Part shown: piece after piece, positions 1 to 6,727 of the stretch
Numbering within the stretch: the stretch's first letter is position 1
How the letters are laid out: the number at the start of each line of letters is the position of its first letter
NCBI GenBank assembly: GCA_022865965.1
Contig: JALHTS010000521.1
Coordinates: 1 to 8,776 of the forward strand
Length of the DNA stretch: 8,776 nucleotides
Direction of reading: 5' to 3'
Source of the DNA: Ignavibacteriaceae bacterium
GTDB lineage: Bacteria; Bacteroidota; Ignavibacteria; Ignavibacteriales; Ignavibacteriaceae
The notes under the pieces: generated by a model
Told to the model about the DNA's origin: nothing
Databases searched by the model: none
Seen by the model: the letters and a program-made list of their open reading frames with translations, nothing else
Translations under genes and position numbers: made by a program

Positions 1-392
1 ATCCTACTGTTTTGAAAGAAAGATTATTTAAAGATGGTTATATAGCAAAGAGATCAGGTCACAGCCGCGGCAGCACTGTTGACCTGACAATTGTTTCCAT
101 ACCGCTTCCCTCTCAACCGGAATTTGATATTGAAAACCAGTGTGAATGTTATGAATCCGTGGAAAAAAGATTTAAAGACAACAGCATTGATATGGGAACG
201 GGATTCGATTGCTTCCATCCTCTTTCACATACTGAAAATAAAGAACTCACTGCTCAACAAAGAGCAAATAGAATGCTGCTTAGAACACTAATGGAAAAAT
301 ACGGCTTTAGAAATTTAGCCGAAGAATGGTGGCATTTCACACTCAGAAACGAACCATTCCCAAATACTTATTTTGATTTCGAAATCAGATAG
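1..392 (+). CDS. D-alanyl-D-alanine dipeptidase (VanX/DdpX family, peptidase M15D), 3' part
   Basis: This is the C-terminal part of a zinc D-Ala-D-Ala dipeptidase. The reading frame is open to the window edge (first full codon at base 3, reading P-T-V-L-K-E-R), so the true start lies outside. The family motif SxHxxGxxxD is present as SGHSRGSTVD, with the two zinc ligands His at 60-62 and Asp at 81-83. The second motif is EWWHF, with the catalytic Glu at 324-326 and the third zinc ligand His at 333-335. The segment GTGFDCFHP between them is also typical. Enzymes of this family split D-Ala-D-Ala. In VanX this removes the vancomycin target, while DdpX-like enzymes recycle wall dipeptide. No vanH/vanA partner is visible, so a housekeeping wall-turnover role is more likely (inference). 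The family is about 200 residues or more, so roughly 130 are visible here; the upstream Arg and any signal peptide are not. Confidence 0.9.
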   Translation, partial: PTVLKERLFKDGYIAKRSGHSRGSTVDLTIVSIPLPSQPEFDIENQCECYESVEKRFKDNSIDMGTGFDCFHPLSHTENKELTAQQRANRMLLRTLMEKYGFRNLAEEWWHFTLRNEPFPNTYFDFEIR

Positions 393-501
393 GTAAAAAT
401 AAATCTCTTTAAAAATATTTTCCAATCTTCAGGAACAAAGCTGCGTTCAGTTTAGTGAAAGCACCAGTTTTATTAATCAATAATCCTTTACGGAGTCTAA
501 A

Positions 502-1626
502 ATGAAATCTTTAATTGTATTAATAATAATCTTCGTTTATTCTTTGACACCATTTGCAAATCAAATGGTTGATAAAAATCCACCAAAAAAAAGCTCGGTT
601 CAGCTTGCACTGCTTTTAGATACAAGCGGTAGTATGGACGGCTTGATCGACCAAGCAAAAAGCCAATTATGGAAGATAGTAAACGAGCTTGCAAAAACTA
701 AGAAGAACGGTAACTCTGTTGATCTTTATGTTGCGCTTTATGAATACGGTAAACAATCAATTCCCGTTGATGAAGGATATTTACGAAACATTGTTCCCTT
801 TACTCAAGATCTGGATAAAATATCCGACGAATTATTTAAACTTCAAACTAATGGCGGAGAAGAGTATTGCGGTAAAGTAATTTTAAATGCGGTTGATAAT
901 CTTCAATGGAACAAATCGAATAATAACCTAAAAATAATTTTTATTGCCGGTAATGAACCATTTACTCAAGGTAATGTTGATTATAAAGAAGCTTGTAAAA
1001 AAGCAATAAAAAAAGGAATTGTTGTCAATACAATCTTCTGTGGAAATTATGAAGAAGGTATCCAAACAATGTGGAAAGATGGTGCTGATCTCGCCGATGG
1101 AAAATACATGAATATTGATCACAATGCTGCGATTGTTTACATTGATGCTCCACAGGATGATGATATAATAAAACTTGGACAGGCATTAAATAAAACTTAT
1201 ATCGCTTTTGGTGATTATGGAAAAGAAAAGAAAGAACTTCAGGCGGAACAGGATGCAAACTCTATGAGCTTAAGTCCGGAAGTAATGGTTCAAAGATCTG
1301 TTACTAAATCAGGAGCACAATACAAAAACTCAGGTTGGGATTTGGTTGATGCTAAAAGAGAAGGAAAAGTTAAGATTGAAGAATTGAAAGAAGAAGAACT
1401 TCCTGAAGAAATGAAAAAGATGTCTGTTCAGGAAAGAAAAGCATATTTAGATAAAATGGAAAAAGAGCGTGAAGTTATTCAGAACAAGATTAATAAATTG
1501 AATGACGAAAGAAGTAAATACATTGCACAAAAAATGCTTGATGACAAAAACGATAACACGCTTGATGCTGTAATGATAAAAACTATTCGTGAGCAAGCAA
1601 AACAGAAGAATTATAAGTTTGAATAA
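502..1626 (+). CDS. exported VWA-domain protein with charged helical C-terminus
   Basis: This 374-aa protein has a short hydrophobic N-terminus (residues 3-19) that reads as a signal peptide, with likely cleavage after PFA, and no lipobox cysteine. A von Willebrand factor A domain follows, from about residue 33 to 215. It opens with the metal-binding MIDAS motif DTSGSM (D40, S42, S44). The later MIDAS positions are unusual: the segment after the fourth strand is AGNEPFTQG (149-157) rather than a TDG-type Asp, and TNGGEEYCG (116-124) occupies the Thr-loop region. Residues about 285-345 are highly charged and probably a coiled coil (PEEMKKMSVQERKAYLDKME and on). The start is supported by GGAG at 492-495, six bases before ATG. 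The role is unknown; VWA domains bind protein ligands through a metal ion. It precedes a second VWA gene on the same strand, 95 bp away. Confidence 0.88.
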   Translation: MKSLIVLIIIFVYSLTPFANQMVDKNPPKKSSVQLALLLDTSGSMDGLIDQAKSQLWKIVNELAKTKKNGNSVDLYVALYEYGKQSIPVDEGYLRNIVPFTQDLDKISDELFKLQTNGGEEYCGKVILNAVDNLQWNKSNNNLKIIFIAGNEPFTQGNVDYKEACKKAIKKGIVVNTIFCGNYEEGIQTMWKDGADLADGKYMNIDHNAAIVYIDAPQDDDIIKLGQALNKTYIAFGDYGKEKKELQAEQDANSMSLSPEVMVQRSVTKSGAQYKNSGWDLVDAKREGKVKIEELKEEELPEEMKKMSVQERKAYLDKMEKEREVIQNKINKLNDERSKYIAQKMLDDKNDNTLDAVMIKTIREQAKQKNYKFE

Positions 1627-1636
1627 AAGCAATTTA

Positions 1637-1699
1637 GTCATACTGAACTTGTTTCAGCATCTCTTTAATATGTAGATCTTGAACCAAGTTCGGGATGAC
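1637..1699. repeat. imperfect inverted repeat, 26-bp arms (dispersed-element type)
   Basis: The arms are 1637-1662 and 1674-1699, matching at 21 of 26 positions, around an 11-nt spacer. The arms read gtcat..cgaacttg.ttca..atct, a pattern I remember as a common intergenic hairpin in Bacteroidota-like genomes (recollection, not checked). It lies between the two VWA genes, ends 12 nt before the Shine-Dalgarno sequence (1711-1716) of the second, and has no T-tract after it, so it is not a standard intrinsic terminator. Confidence 0.75.
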
Positions 1700-1721
1700 A
1701 ATAGAAAATTAAGGTGAAAAG

Positions 1722-3917
1722 ATGTTTAAGAAAATAATTTTAGCAGTAATACTAATTGTAGCTGGCAATAATGCGTTCGCAGATGGTTTTATAGTAATTC
1801 CAAGACCGCATCCATTGCCAAATCCTTTTCCGCTGGAAGTTGTTTATCACAATGTTGATGTAAGGATTGATGGACAATTAGCAGTGACAAAGATTGATCA
1901 ATCTTTCTACAATCCGTCTCATCATCAGCTTGAAGGATTCTATATTTTCCCGGTTCCTAAGGGTGCTGTTATCAGCAATTTCACAATGGTAATAAACGGT
2001 AAGGAATCAACAGCTGAATTGCTTGATGCTGATAAAGCCAGAAAAATTTACGAGGATATAGTACGACAAATGCGTGATCCTGCTTTATTGGAGTACAGCG
2101 AACAAAATATTTTTAAACTAAGAATATTCCCTATCGAACCAAGAAGTGAAAAGAAAATATCAATTAGTTACACACAGGTAATTGAATCAGACAATAATTT
2201 ATTTGAATACATTTATCCGCTCAACACTGAAAAATTTTCTGCAAAGCCGTTAAAAAATGTTTCCGTAAAAGTTGATTTGAAATCCGAAAAGAAGCTTAAA
2301 AACATATACTGCCCGACTCACGAAGTTGATATAGTAAATAAAAGCGATTATCATTCCATCATTTCTTACGAAGATGAAAACACAAAACCAGATATTGATT
2401 TTAAATTATATTTTTCAAAGAATGCCTCTCGTATTGGTTTATCAGTTCTTACTTATAAAAAATATAAAGAAAATGGTTACTTTTTTCTAAGCGCTTCACC
2501 TTCACTTGATATTGATAATTCAGGCATAGAAGAAAAAGATATCACTTTTATTATAGATGTTTCCGGAAGTATGAGCGGTGACAAACTTGAGCAGGCAAAG
2601 AAAGCGCTTCTTTATTGTGTCAATAACCTTAATACGGATGACAGATTTGAGATAGTAAAATTTTCTACCGAGGCTTATGCACTGTTTAAAAATCTCGAAT
2701 CTGCAAATAAGAATAATAGAAAGAAAGCAAAAGATTTTATAAATGATCTTCAAGCGATCGGCGGGACAAATATTGAAGAGGCTTTTGAACTGGCATCGAA
2801 TAACTATAGAAAATCCTCACGCCCTCACTTTGTTGTTTTTCTAACCGATGGTAAACCTACAATCGGTGAGACTAATGATGAAAAGCTTATCAAAGCAATT
2901 CTGAAAAAGAATAAAAGTAATTCCCGTGTGTTTACGTTTGGAATCGGTGATGAAATAAACACTCATTTTCTCGATAAGATAACTGAACAGACAAATGCAT
3001 GGAGAACTTATGTAAGCGATGAAGAAGATATCGAAATAAAAGTATCAAACTTTTATGATAAAATTCAATCGCCGGTATTAAGTGATTTAAAGATTACTTT
3101 TGGTAACAATGTCGAAGTTTTTCAAACTTATCCAAAAGATCTTCCTGATTTATTTAAAGGTTCAAATCTTCTTGTATTTGGAAGATACAAAGGAAAAGGT
3201 CAGGCAAAAGTTACCGTTAGTGGAAATTTGAGAGGAGATCGCAAAGAGTTCTCTGCCAACGTTAATTTTTCCGGTGATGAAGTCGAATACAGCTTCATTC
3301 CTCCTATCTGGGCTTCCAGAAGAATTGGCTATTTGCTTGACGTGATAAGACTGAATGGTGAGAACAAAGAATTAGTTGATGAAGTCACAACACTCGCAAG
3401 AGAACATGGAATTATTACTCCCTACACAAGCTATTTAATCTTAGAGGATGAACAAATCCGAGTTAGAGGTGGTCGACTGGTTGATGTATTTCAAACACTT
3501 CCGCCACAACCGGAACTCAAAAAAGATATGGAAGGAGATTACTTTTCAATGCGGGAAAAAAGCGGAAGAAAAAGTGTAATAACTAGTGAGGAATTTCAAA
3601 ATCTTAACAGTGCCGGAAATATTTCTCAAACACAACAAGGCAATGAAAGACTAAATTATGTTGACTCTAGAGGTGTTAAACAAAATCTTATGCAGCAAGT
3701 AAAAAATATTTCAGGTAGAGCAATTTACCAACAAGATGAATTTTGGGTTGATAGTGAATTGCAGAATCAAAGCGATGTCAAAAAAGTACGCGTACAATTT
3801 AACTCGGATGAATACTTTAAGCTATTAAACAAAGAACCAGAAACTGCGCAATTCCTTGCACTTGGACAAAATGTAAGGTTTTATCACAACAATGTTTTTT
3901 ATGAAGTATATGAATAG
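1722..3917 (+). CDS. exported VIT and VWA domain-containing protein
   Basis: This 731-aa protein resembles the bacterial relatives of the inter-alpha-trypsin inhibitor heavy chain. Residues 1-20 form a signal peptide ending in NAFA. A VIT domain covers about 30-155, with the typical pieces EGFYIFPVP (71-79), AVISNF and the acidic/basic helix LDADKARKIYEDI. A VWA domain covers about 272-450 and has an intact MIDAS: DVSGSMSG (D279, S281, S283), GGTN (T349) and LTDGKPT (D376). The C-terminal part (about 525-600) contains the family-typical IPPIWASRRIGYLLD and HGIITPYTSYLI. A final region, about 660-731, ends in ALGQNVRFYHNNVFYEVYE. AAGGTG at 1711-1716, five bases before ATG, supports the start. 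The protein is probably periplasmic or surface located and binds ligands through its metal site. The substrate is unknown. Its stop is 13 nt before the REP cluster. Confidence 0.93.
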   Translation: MFKKIILAVILIVAGNNAFADGFIVIPRPHPLPNPFPLEVVYHNVDVRIDGQLAVTKIDQSFYNPSHHQLEGFYIFPVPKGAVISNFTMVINGKESTAELLDADKARKIYEDIVRQMRDPALLEYSEQNIFKLRIFPIEPRSEKKISISYTQVIESDNNLFEYIYPLNTEKFSAKPLKNVSVKVDLKSEKKLKNIYCPTHEVDIVNKSDYHSIISYEDENTKPDIDFKLYFSKNASRIGLSVLTYKKYKENGYFFLSASPSLDIDNSGIEEKDITFIIDVSGSMSGDKLEQAKKALLYCVNNLNTDDRFEIVKFSTEAYALFKNLESANKNNRKKAKDFINDLQAIGGTNIEEAFELASNNYRKSSRPHFVVFLTDGKPTIGETNDEKLIKAILKKNKSNSRVFTFGIGDEINTHFLDKITEQTNAWRTYVSDEEDIEIKVSNFYDKIQSPVLSDLKITFGNNVEVFQTYPKDLPDLFKGSNLLVFGRYKGKGQAKVTVSGNLRGDRKEFSANVNFSGDEVEYSFIPPIWASRRIGYLLDVIRLNGENKELVDEVTTLAREHGIITPYTSYLILEDEQIRVRGGRLVDVFQTLPPQPELKKDMEGDYFSMREKSGRKSVITSEEFQNLNSAGNISQTQQGNERLNYVDSRGVKQNLMQQVKNISGRAIYQQDEFWVDSELQNQSDVKKVRVQFNSDEYFKLLNKEPETAQFLALGQNVRFYHNNVFYEVYE

Positions 3918-3930
3918 AATATCAACAATT

Positions 3931-3954
3931 GTAGCCGCGGACTTTATGTCCGCG
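3931..3954 (+). repeat. REP palindrome R1 (+ orientation)
   Basis: GTAG is followed by arm ccgcggac, loop tttat and arm gtccgcg(a). The last arm base is mismatched, leaving a 7-bp stem. It is the first REP after the VIT-VWA stop codon and the left end of the transposase-less unit. Confidence 0.8.
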
Positions 3955-3981
3955 ACGTTAATATCTTCTAATCCTTTTTTA

Positions 3982-4006
3982 CCTCAGGCGTAAAGCCTGA
4001 GGCTAC
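3982..4006 (-). repeat. REP palindrome R2 (- orientation)
   Basis: Read on the minus strand: GTAG, arm cctcaggc, loop tttac, arm gcctgagg. The 8-bp stem is perfect. It is equivalent to R6, which differs by one loop base. Confidence 0.88.
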
Positions 4007-4028
4007 TTGAAATATTATTTTTTCAACC

Positions 4029-4053
4029 GTAGCCGCAGACTTTACGTCTGCGG
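4029..4053 (+). repeat. REP palindrome R3 (+ orientation)
   Basis: GTAG, arm ccgcagac, loop tttac, arm gtctgcgg. The 8-bp stem is perfect. It is identical to R7 at 4746-4770, and the near-identity continues for 51 bases to the right. Confidence 0.9.
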
Positions 4054-4115
4054 TTATTGTTTTCATTAAATCAATTTACTATTTGTTAAAATATCGTAAT
4101 AAATCGGCTTCTTTT

Positions 4116-4139
4116 CCTCGTGCATGAAACCGAGGCTAC
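4116..4139 (-). repeat. decayed REP palindrome R4 (- orientation)
   Basis: Read on the minus strand it begins GTAGCCTCGG and ends CGAGG, leaving only a 5-bp outer stem. Its counterpart R8 keeps a much better stem, so R4 seems to have decayed. Confidence 0.65.
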
Positions 4140-4155
4140 ATAATATATTTTAATA

Positions 4156-4198
4156 GTGACCACAGACCTGTTTGTTGCAGGTAAGCCTTATGTCCACG
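4156..4198. repeat. degenerate REP R5, interrupted by a small hairpin
   Basis: The outer parts, gtgaccacagac and cttatgtccacga, resemble R1 (8 of 12 and 11 of 12 bases where comparable). Between them is an extra stretch containing the perfect 5-bp palindrome acctg/caggt (4166-4170 and 4178-4182). It lies just after the transposase stop, at the left edge of unit 2. The assignment is weaker than for the other REPs. Confidence 0.45.
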
Positions 4199-4206
4199 AA
4201 ATCTTT

Positions 4207-4686
4207 CTAATCCCACTCTGCAAGATTGTAAACTGTTGATCCTTTCATTTTATATTTCTTCCAATAATCAACTATTCCAGCTCTTACAGGATTATTCAAA
4301 ATATATTTTGTTTGAACAATGAGGTCTTCATCTTTTCGTAGAATATGATCGTAATAATCTTTTTGCCACTTATATTCCGGCAATTGATTATAGAGCCAAT
4401 ATCCTGTTTTTTGCTTGAAACGATCTAAACATTTCTTAATATCAAAATTGTGATTTTTGCCCGAAAGTAGTAAGTGAACATGATCTGGCATAAAGAGATA
4501 AATGTAAGAATCACATTCATATTTCTTAAGTTCAATAATAAGCTGTGATTCAAAAGTGTTGAAAATTTCAGATTGATTGAATAATTCTTTTCTATCTTTC
4601 ACACATAATGTAAACGAAACAATTATTTCCCCGCGATAAATTTCGGGATCAAGTCGATGTTCCTTTTCACGAATTATTCGTTTCAT
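4207..4686 (-). CDS. REP-associated tyrosine transposase (RAYT, TnpA_REP, HUH/Y1 superfamily)
   Basis: This 159-aa protein is a single-strand DNA transposase of the Y1 family. The HUH metal-binding motif is in MPDHVHLLL (H69 and H71). The segment WQKDYYDHILR (107-117) and the motif YILNNPVRAGIV (128-139) follow. Y128 matches the position of the nucleophile Tyr in E. coli TnpA_REP (family knowledge). RAYTs nick and rejoin REP DNA, and GTAG-headed REPs lie on both sides here. The ATG is preceded by no good Shine-Dalgarno at normal spacing; the nearest GAGG is the 3' arm of REP R6, 15 nt upstream. All catalytic motifs are intact, so it may be active. It is not an IS200/IS605 TnpA with TnpB: there is no partner gene and the tyrosine motif is of the RAYT kind. 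Confidence 0.93.
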   Translation of the reverse strand: MKRIIREKEHRLDPEIYRGEIIVSFTLCVKDRKELFNQSEIFNTFESQLIIELKKYECDSYIYLFMPDHVHLLLSGKNHNFDIKKCLDRFKQKTGYWLYNQLPEYKWQKDYYDHILRKDEDLIVQTKYILNNPVRAGIVDYWKKYKMKGSTVYNLAEWD

Positions 4687-4701
4687 TTTATCGTATATTT
4701 T

Positions 4702-4726
4702 CCTCAGGCATAAAGCCTGAGGCTAC
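4702..4726 (-). repeat. REP palindrome R6 (- orientation), 15 nt upstream of RAYT start
   Basis: Read on the minus strand: GTAG, arm cctcaggc, loop tttat, arm gcctgagg, with a perfect 8-bp stem. It is in the same orientation as the RAYT gene and would form a hairpin in the leader of any transcript starting further upstream. Confidence 0.88.
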
Positions 4727-4745
4727 ATGAAATATTTCTTCAAGT

Positions 4746-4770
4746 GTAGCCGCAGACTTTACGTCTGCGG
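4746..4770 (+). repeat. REP palindrome R7 (+ orientation)
   Basis: GTAG, arm ccgcagac, loop tttac, arm gtctgcgg, identical to R3 at 4029-4053. With R6 it forms a head-to-head pair of the BIME kind. Confidence 0.9.
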
Positions 4771-4832
4771 AAATTGTTTTCATTAAATCAATTTACTATT
4801 TGTTAAAATATCGTAATAAATAAGCTTCTTTA

Positions 4833-4857
4833 CCTCGGGTGTAAAGCCCGAGGCTAC
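4833..4857 (-). repeat. REP palindrome R8 (- orientation)
   Basis: Read on the minus strand: GTAG, arm cctcgggc, loop tttac, arm acccgagg. Seven of eight stem pairs are good; the loop-closing pair is mismatched. It ends three bases from the stop of the formiminotransferase gene and may protect or end that mRNA, although no T-tract follows. Confidence 0.85.
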
Positions 4858-4860
4858 TAT

Positions 4861-6693
4861 TTATAATTTTGATTCTACAAACTCTAAAACTTCAGAAAGT
4901 TTTTTCTGTGCCTTTTCTTTTAGCCCTATGCAAGTTTTTCTCATTTCTACATTAAACTTTTCGTCTTTTATATCTTTAAGATTTATAAGCACATTATAAA
5001 TTCCTCCAAGAACTCCGGTATAAGCACTCTGTGCACCAACTCCAACATCTGTAATGGAATTTGGATTACCGTACTTTGCTACGGTTTGTGCAATTTCAAT
5101 TGCTTGATAACTCAGTTGTGCAGTGTTTAGCGGAACGTGAACAGCCTGTTTTAATCCATTCTGCATTGCTGTTTCACGAGTCTTCTTTTCTTCCGGAGTT
5201 TTATTTGGCAATCTGCGCGCTGCCATATAATCGTTAAATGCATCTGTATCATCATCAACAGCTTTTACTAATGTGTTCTTTATCTCCTGGCATTTATCAG
5301 CAGCTTCATTTAATATTATATCAGTTTCAGGATCACTGCCGCGTTTATTTGCTGTTAAGTTTGCCACCATAGAAGATAACGCTGCACCAAGCGCTCCGGC
5401 TAATGCTGCAATTGAGCCGCCGCCCGGTGCAGGAGTTTCTCTTGATACTTCATCCACAAAATCGGTTAGCTTCATTTCAACAAGTGCGGTATCAATATTT
5501 TTTGGTAAACCTAAAACACGCTCTTCAATTCTAAATTCAGATACATCATTTAATCCAAGTGACTGTACTGCTGTGTTTAAAATATCTCGAATCGGAACTC
5601 CTGTTGAACGATGCTGTTTTTTTAAATAATGTTTCCCTGTTTCAAGCAAAGCAGGATATGGAACCATTCCAACAATTTCACTTCCTGTAACACGCAAACC
5701 TCTTTCAGCGGCGAGCTTTTCCGTTTCATCAAAAACGTGATGCATCGATGTAACTTTGTAGTTTGTAAGATTTATTGAGATTTGAACGCGATCATATTTA
5801 GGAACTGACCAGCCAATTGCTTTGCAATATTTAAACTTACCCGGAATTTTAACTGATTGTCCTTCTGGTTTTTTAGGATCAATTCCATTTAAATCTAAAA
5901 TTTCTACTAAATCATAACCATATTTTTCTTTGCAGTATTTTATCGTTTCATTAATAGTTCTTCCGACAAAATCATCAACACCGCTTGGATAAGAACCAAC
6001 TTCATATTTTAGGATATCATTCGATTTAAAGTAAAACGGTCCATCTCCTCCTTGACGTGCGCTTCTTCCCTTTTCCCTTAATTCAAACGCGATATCTGTT
6101 GCATATTTTTCTTCGCGTGTATTTAGATTAATGTTGTATGCGATGAGGAATTCTCTTACTCCAATTACGGTAGCACCTGCCTTGGCATTAAATTTTGAAA
6201 TACCAAAATCCGGTTTCCATTCAGGTTTTTTTAACTTTTCTTCAAGTGCTTCATACTCACCTTGTCTGATTTTAGCAAGGTTTTCTCTTTCAGGCTTTTG
6301 TGCAGATTTTTCATAAAGATAAACTGGAATTCCAAGTTCATCGCCAACCCTTTTTGCAACTTCTTTTGAAAGTTCAATACACTCTTCAGTTGTAATTCCA
6401 CTTACAGGAACAAAAGGACAAACATCGGTTGCACCCATTCTCGGATGTGAACCTTTGTGCTTACTCATATTAATCAGTTCAGCAGCTTTTTTAATTGAGT
6501 TGAATGCTGCTTCTTTAACTCCTTTCACGTTTCCAATGAAAGTTACTACGGTACGGTTCATATCGTAGCCCGGATCAACATCAAGAAGCTTAACACCTTC
6601 TACTTTTTCAATTTCATCTGTTATCTGTTTAATAATTTCAGGACGTTGTCCTTCAGAAAAGTTTGGTACGCATTCAACAAGTTGTTCGTTCAT
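4861..6693 (-). CDS. ftcD: bifunctional glutamate formimidoyltransferase / formimidoyltetrahydrofolate cyclodeaminase
   Basis: This 610-aa cytosolic enzyme joins both steps that move the formimino group of N-formimino-L-glutamate (from histidine breakdown) to tetrahydrofolate and then release ammonia to give 5,10-methenyl-THF. The formiminotransferase half starts with LVECVPNFSEGQ (5-16) and has HKGSHPRMGATDVCPFVP (79-96); H83 aligns with catalytic His82 of the pig enzyme. The cyclodeaminase half begins near 405 and has the PAPGGGS loop (421-427), the VDDDTDAF segment (479-486) and NVLINLKD (567-574). Relative to the mammalian enzyme (541 aa) there is an extra segment of about 70 residues, roughly 211-283, within the transferase C-terminal subdomain. 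AGAGGA (complement of 6698-6703) four bases before ATG supports the start. No other histidine-utilisation gene is in the window. It is divergent from mobA. Confidence 0.95.
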   Translation of the reverse strand: MNEQLVECVPNFSEGQRPEIIKQITDEIEKVEGVKLLDVDPGYDMNRTVVTFIGNVKGVKEAAFNSIKKAAELINMSKHKGSHPRMGATDVCPFVPVSGITTEECIELSKEVAKRVGDELGIPVYLYEKSAQKPERENLAKIRQGEYEALEEKLKKPEWKPDFGISKFNAKAGATVIGVREFLIAYNINLNTREEKYATDIAFELREKGRSARQGGDGPFYFKSNDILKYEVGSYPSGVDDFVGRTINETIKYCKEKYGYDLVEILDLNGIDPKKPEGQSVKIPGKFKYCKAIGWSVPKYDRVQISINLTNYKVTSMHHVFDETEKLAAERGLRVTGSEIVGMVPYPALLETGKHYLKKQHRSTGVPIRDILNTAVQSLGLNDVSEFRIEERVLGLPKNIDTALVEMKLTDFVDEVSRETPAPGGGSIAALAGALGAALSSMVANLTANKRGSDPETDIILNEAADKCQEIKNTLVKAVDDDTDAFNDYMAARRLPNKTPEEKKTRETAMQNGLKQAVHVPLNTAQLSYQAIEIAQTVAKYGNPNSITDVGVGAQSAYTGVLGGIYNVLINLKDIKDEKFNVEMRKTCIGLKEKAQKKLSEVLEFVESKL

Positions 6694-6727
6694 TTGTTCC
6701 TCTGATAACTTTCTTCTCTCTTAATCT

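Larger units (their letters stand above)
3931..4139. repeat. REP unit 1: four REPs, no transposase (probable deletion derivative)
   Basis: This block has REPs R1(+), R2(-), R3(+) and R4(-). It matches unit 2 (4156-4857) along its length except that unit 2 holds the RAYT gene between its first and second REP. Positions 4029-4104 match 4746-4821 at 74 of 76 bases, and the REPs R2, R3, R4 correspond to R6, R7, R8. Between R1 and R2 it has ttctaatcc (3966-3974), the same string found at 4205-4213, where it spans the last codon and stop of the transposase gene. The simplest reading is that unit 1 is unit 2 with the gene deleted (inference). Confidence 0.7.
4156..4857. mobile_element. REP unit 2: RAYT gene with flanking REPs (REPtron-like)
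   Basis: The order is degenerate R5, the RAYT gene on the minus strand, then R6(-), R7(+), R8(-). It fits the known arrangement in which a RAYT gene sits among the REP/BIME palindromes that its protein recognises: a GTAG tetranucleotide 5' of a hairpin is the established recognition feature. The three right-hand REPs repeat the order of R2-R4 in unit 1. Exact ends are not certain, since no target-site duplication is obvious. The element fills the gap between two convergent host genes, ending 3 nt from the stop of the formiminotransferase gene. Confidence 0.75.

Noticed and set aside
393..501. Possible regulatory structure before the first VWA gene
   Set aside because: I found only AT-rich sequence and the Shine-Dalgarno at 492-495; no strong hairpin or clear promoter motif.
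1025..1258. 77-aa open frame on - strand
   Set aside because: Antisense shadow within the first VWA gene, with no recognisable motif and a His/Cys-rich translation of the complementary strand.
502..3917. VWA genes as part of a MoxR/AAA-VWA or ternary conflict system
   Set aside because: No AAA ATPase, kinase or phosphatase gene is in the window, and both proteins carry export signals, unlike cytosolic VWA partners of such systems.
3931..3954. Intrinsic terminator of the VIT-VWA gene
   Set aside because: The stem is suitable but it is followed by acgttaata rather than a T-run. It is kept as a REP only; an effect on mRNA stability remains possible.
4207..4686. IS200/IS605 transposase with lost TnpB
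   Set aside because: The YILNNPVRAGIV tyrosine motif, the length of 159 aa and the flanking GTAG REPs fit a RAYT. No trace of TnpB or of IS200-type ends is visible.
3931..4857. CRISPR-like array of short repeats
   Set aside because: The repeats alternate in orientation, have irregular spacing (about 22 to 62 nt where adjacent) and are hairpins with a GTAG head around a RAYT gene. This is a REP/BIME cluster, not CRISPR.
5273..5629. 118-aa open frame on + strand
   Set aside because: It lies antisense within ftcD, and its Ser/Ala/Pro-rich translation is what the opposite strand of this conserved gene would give. No start signal or family motif.
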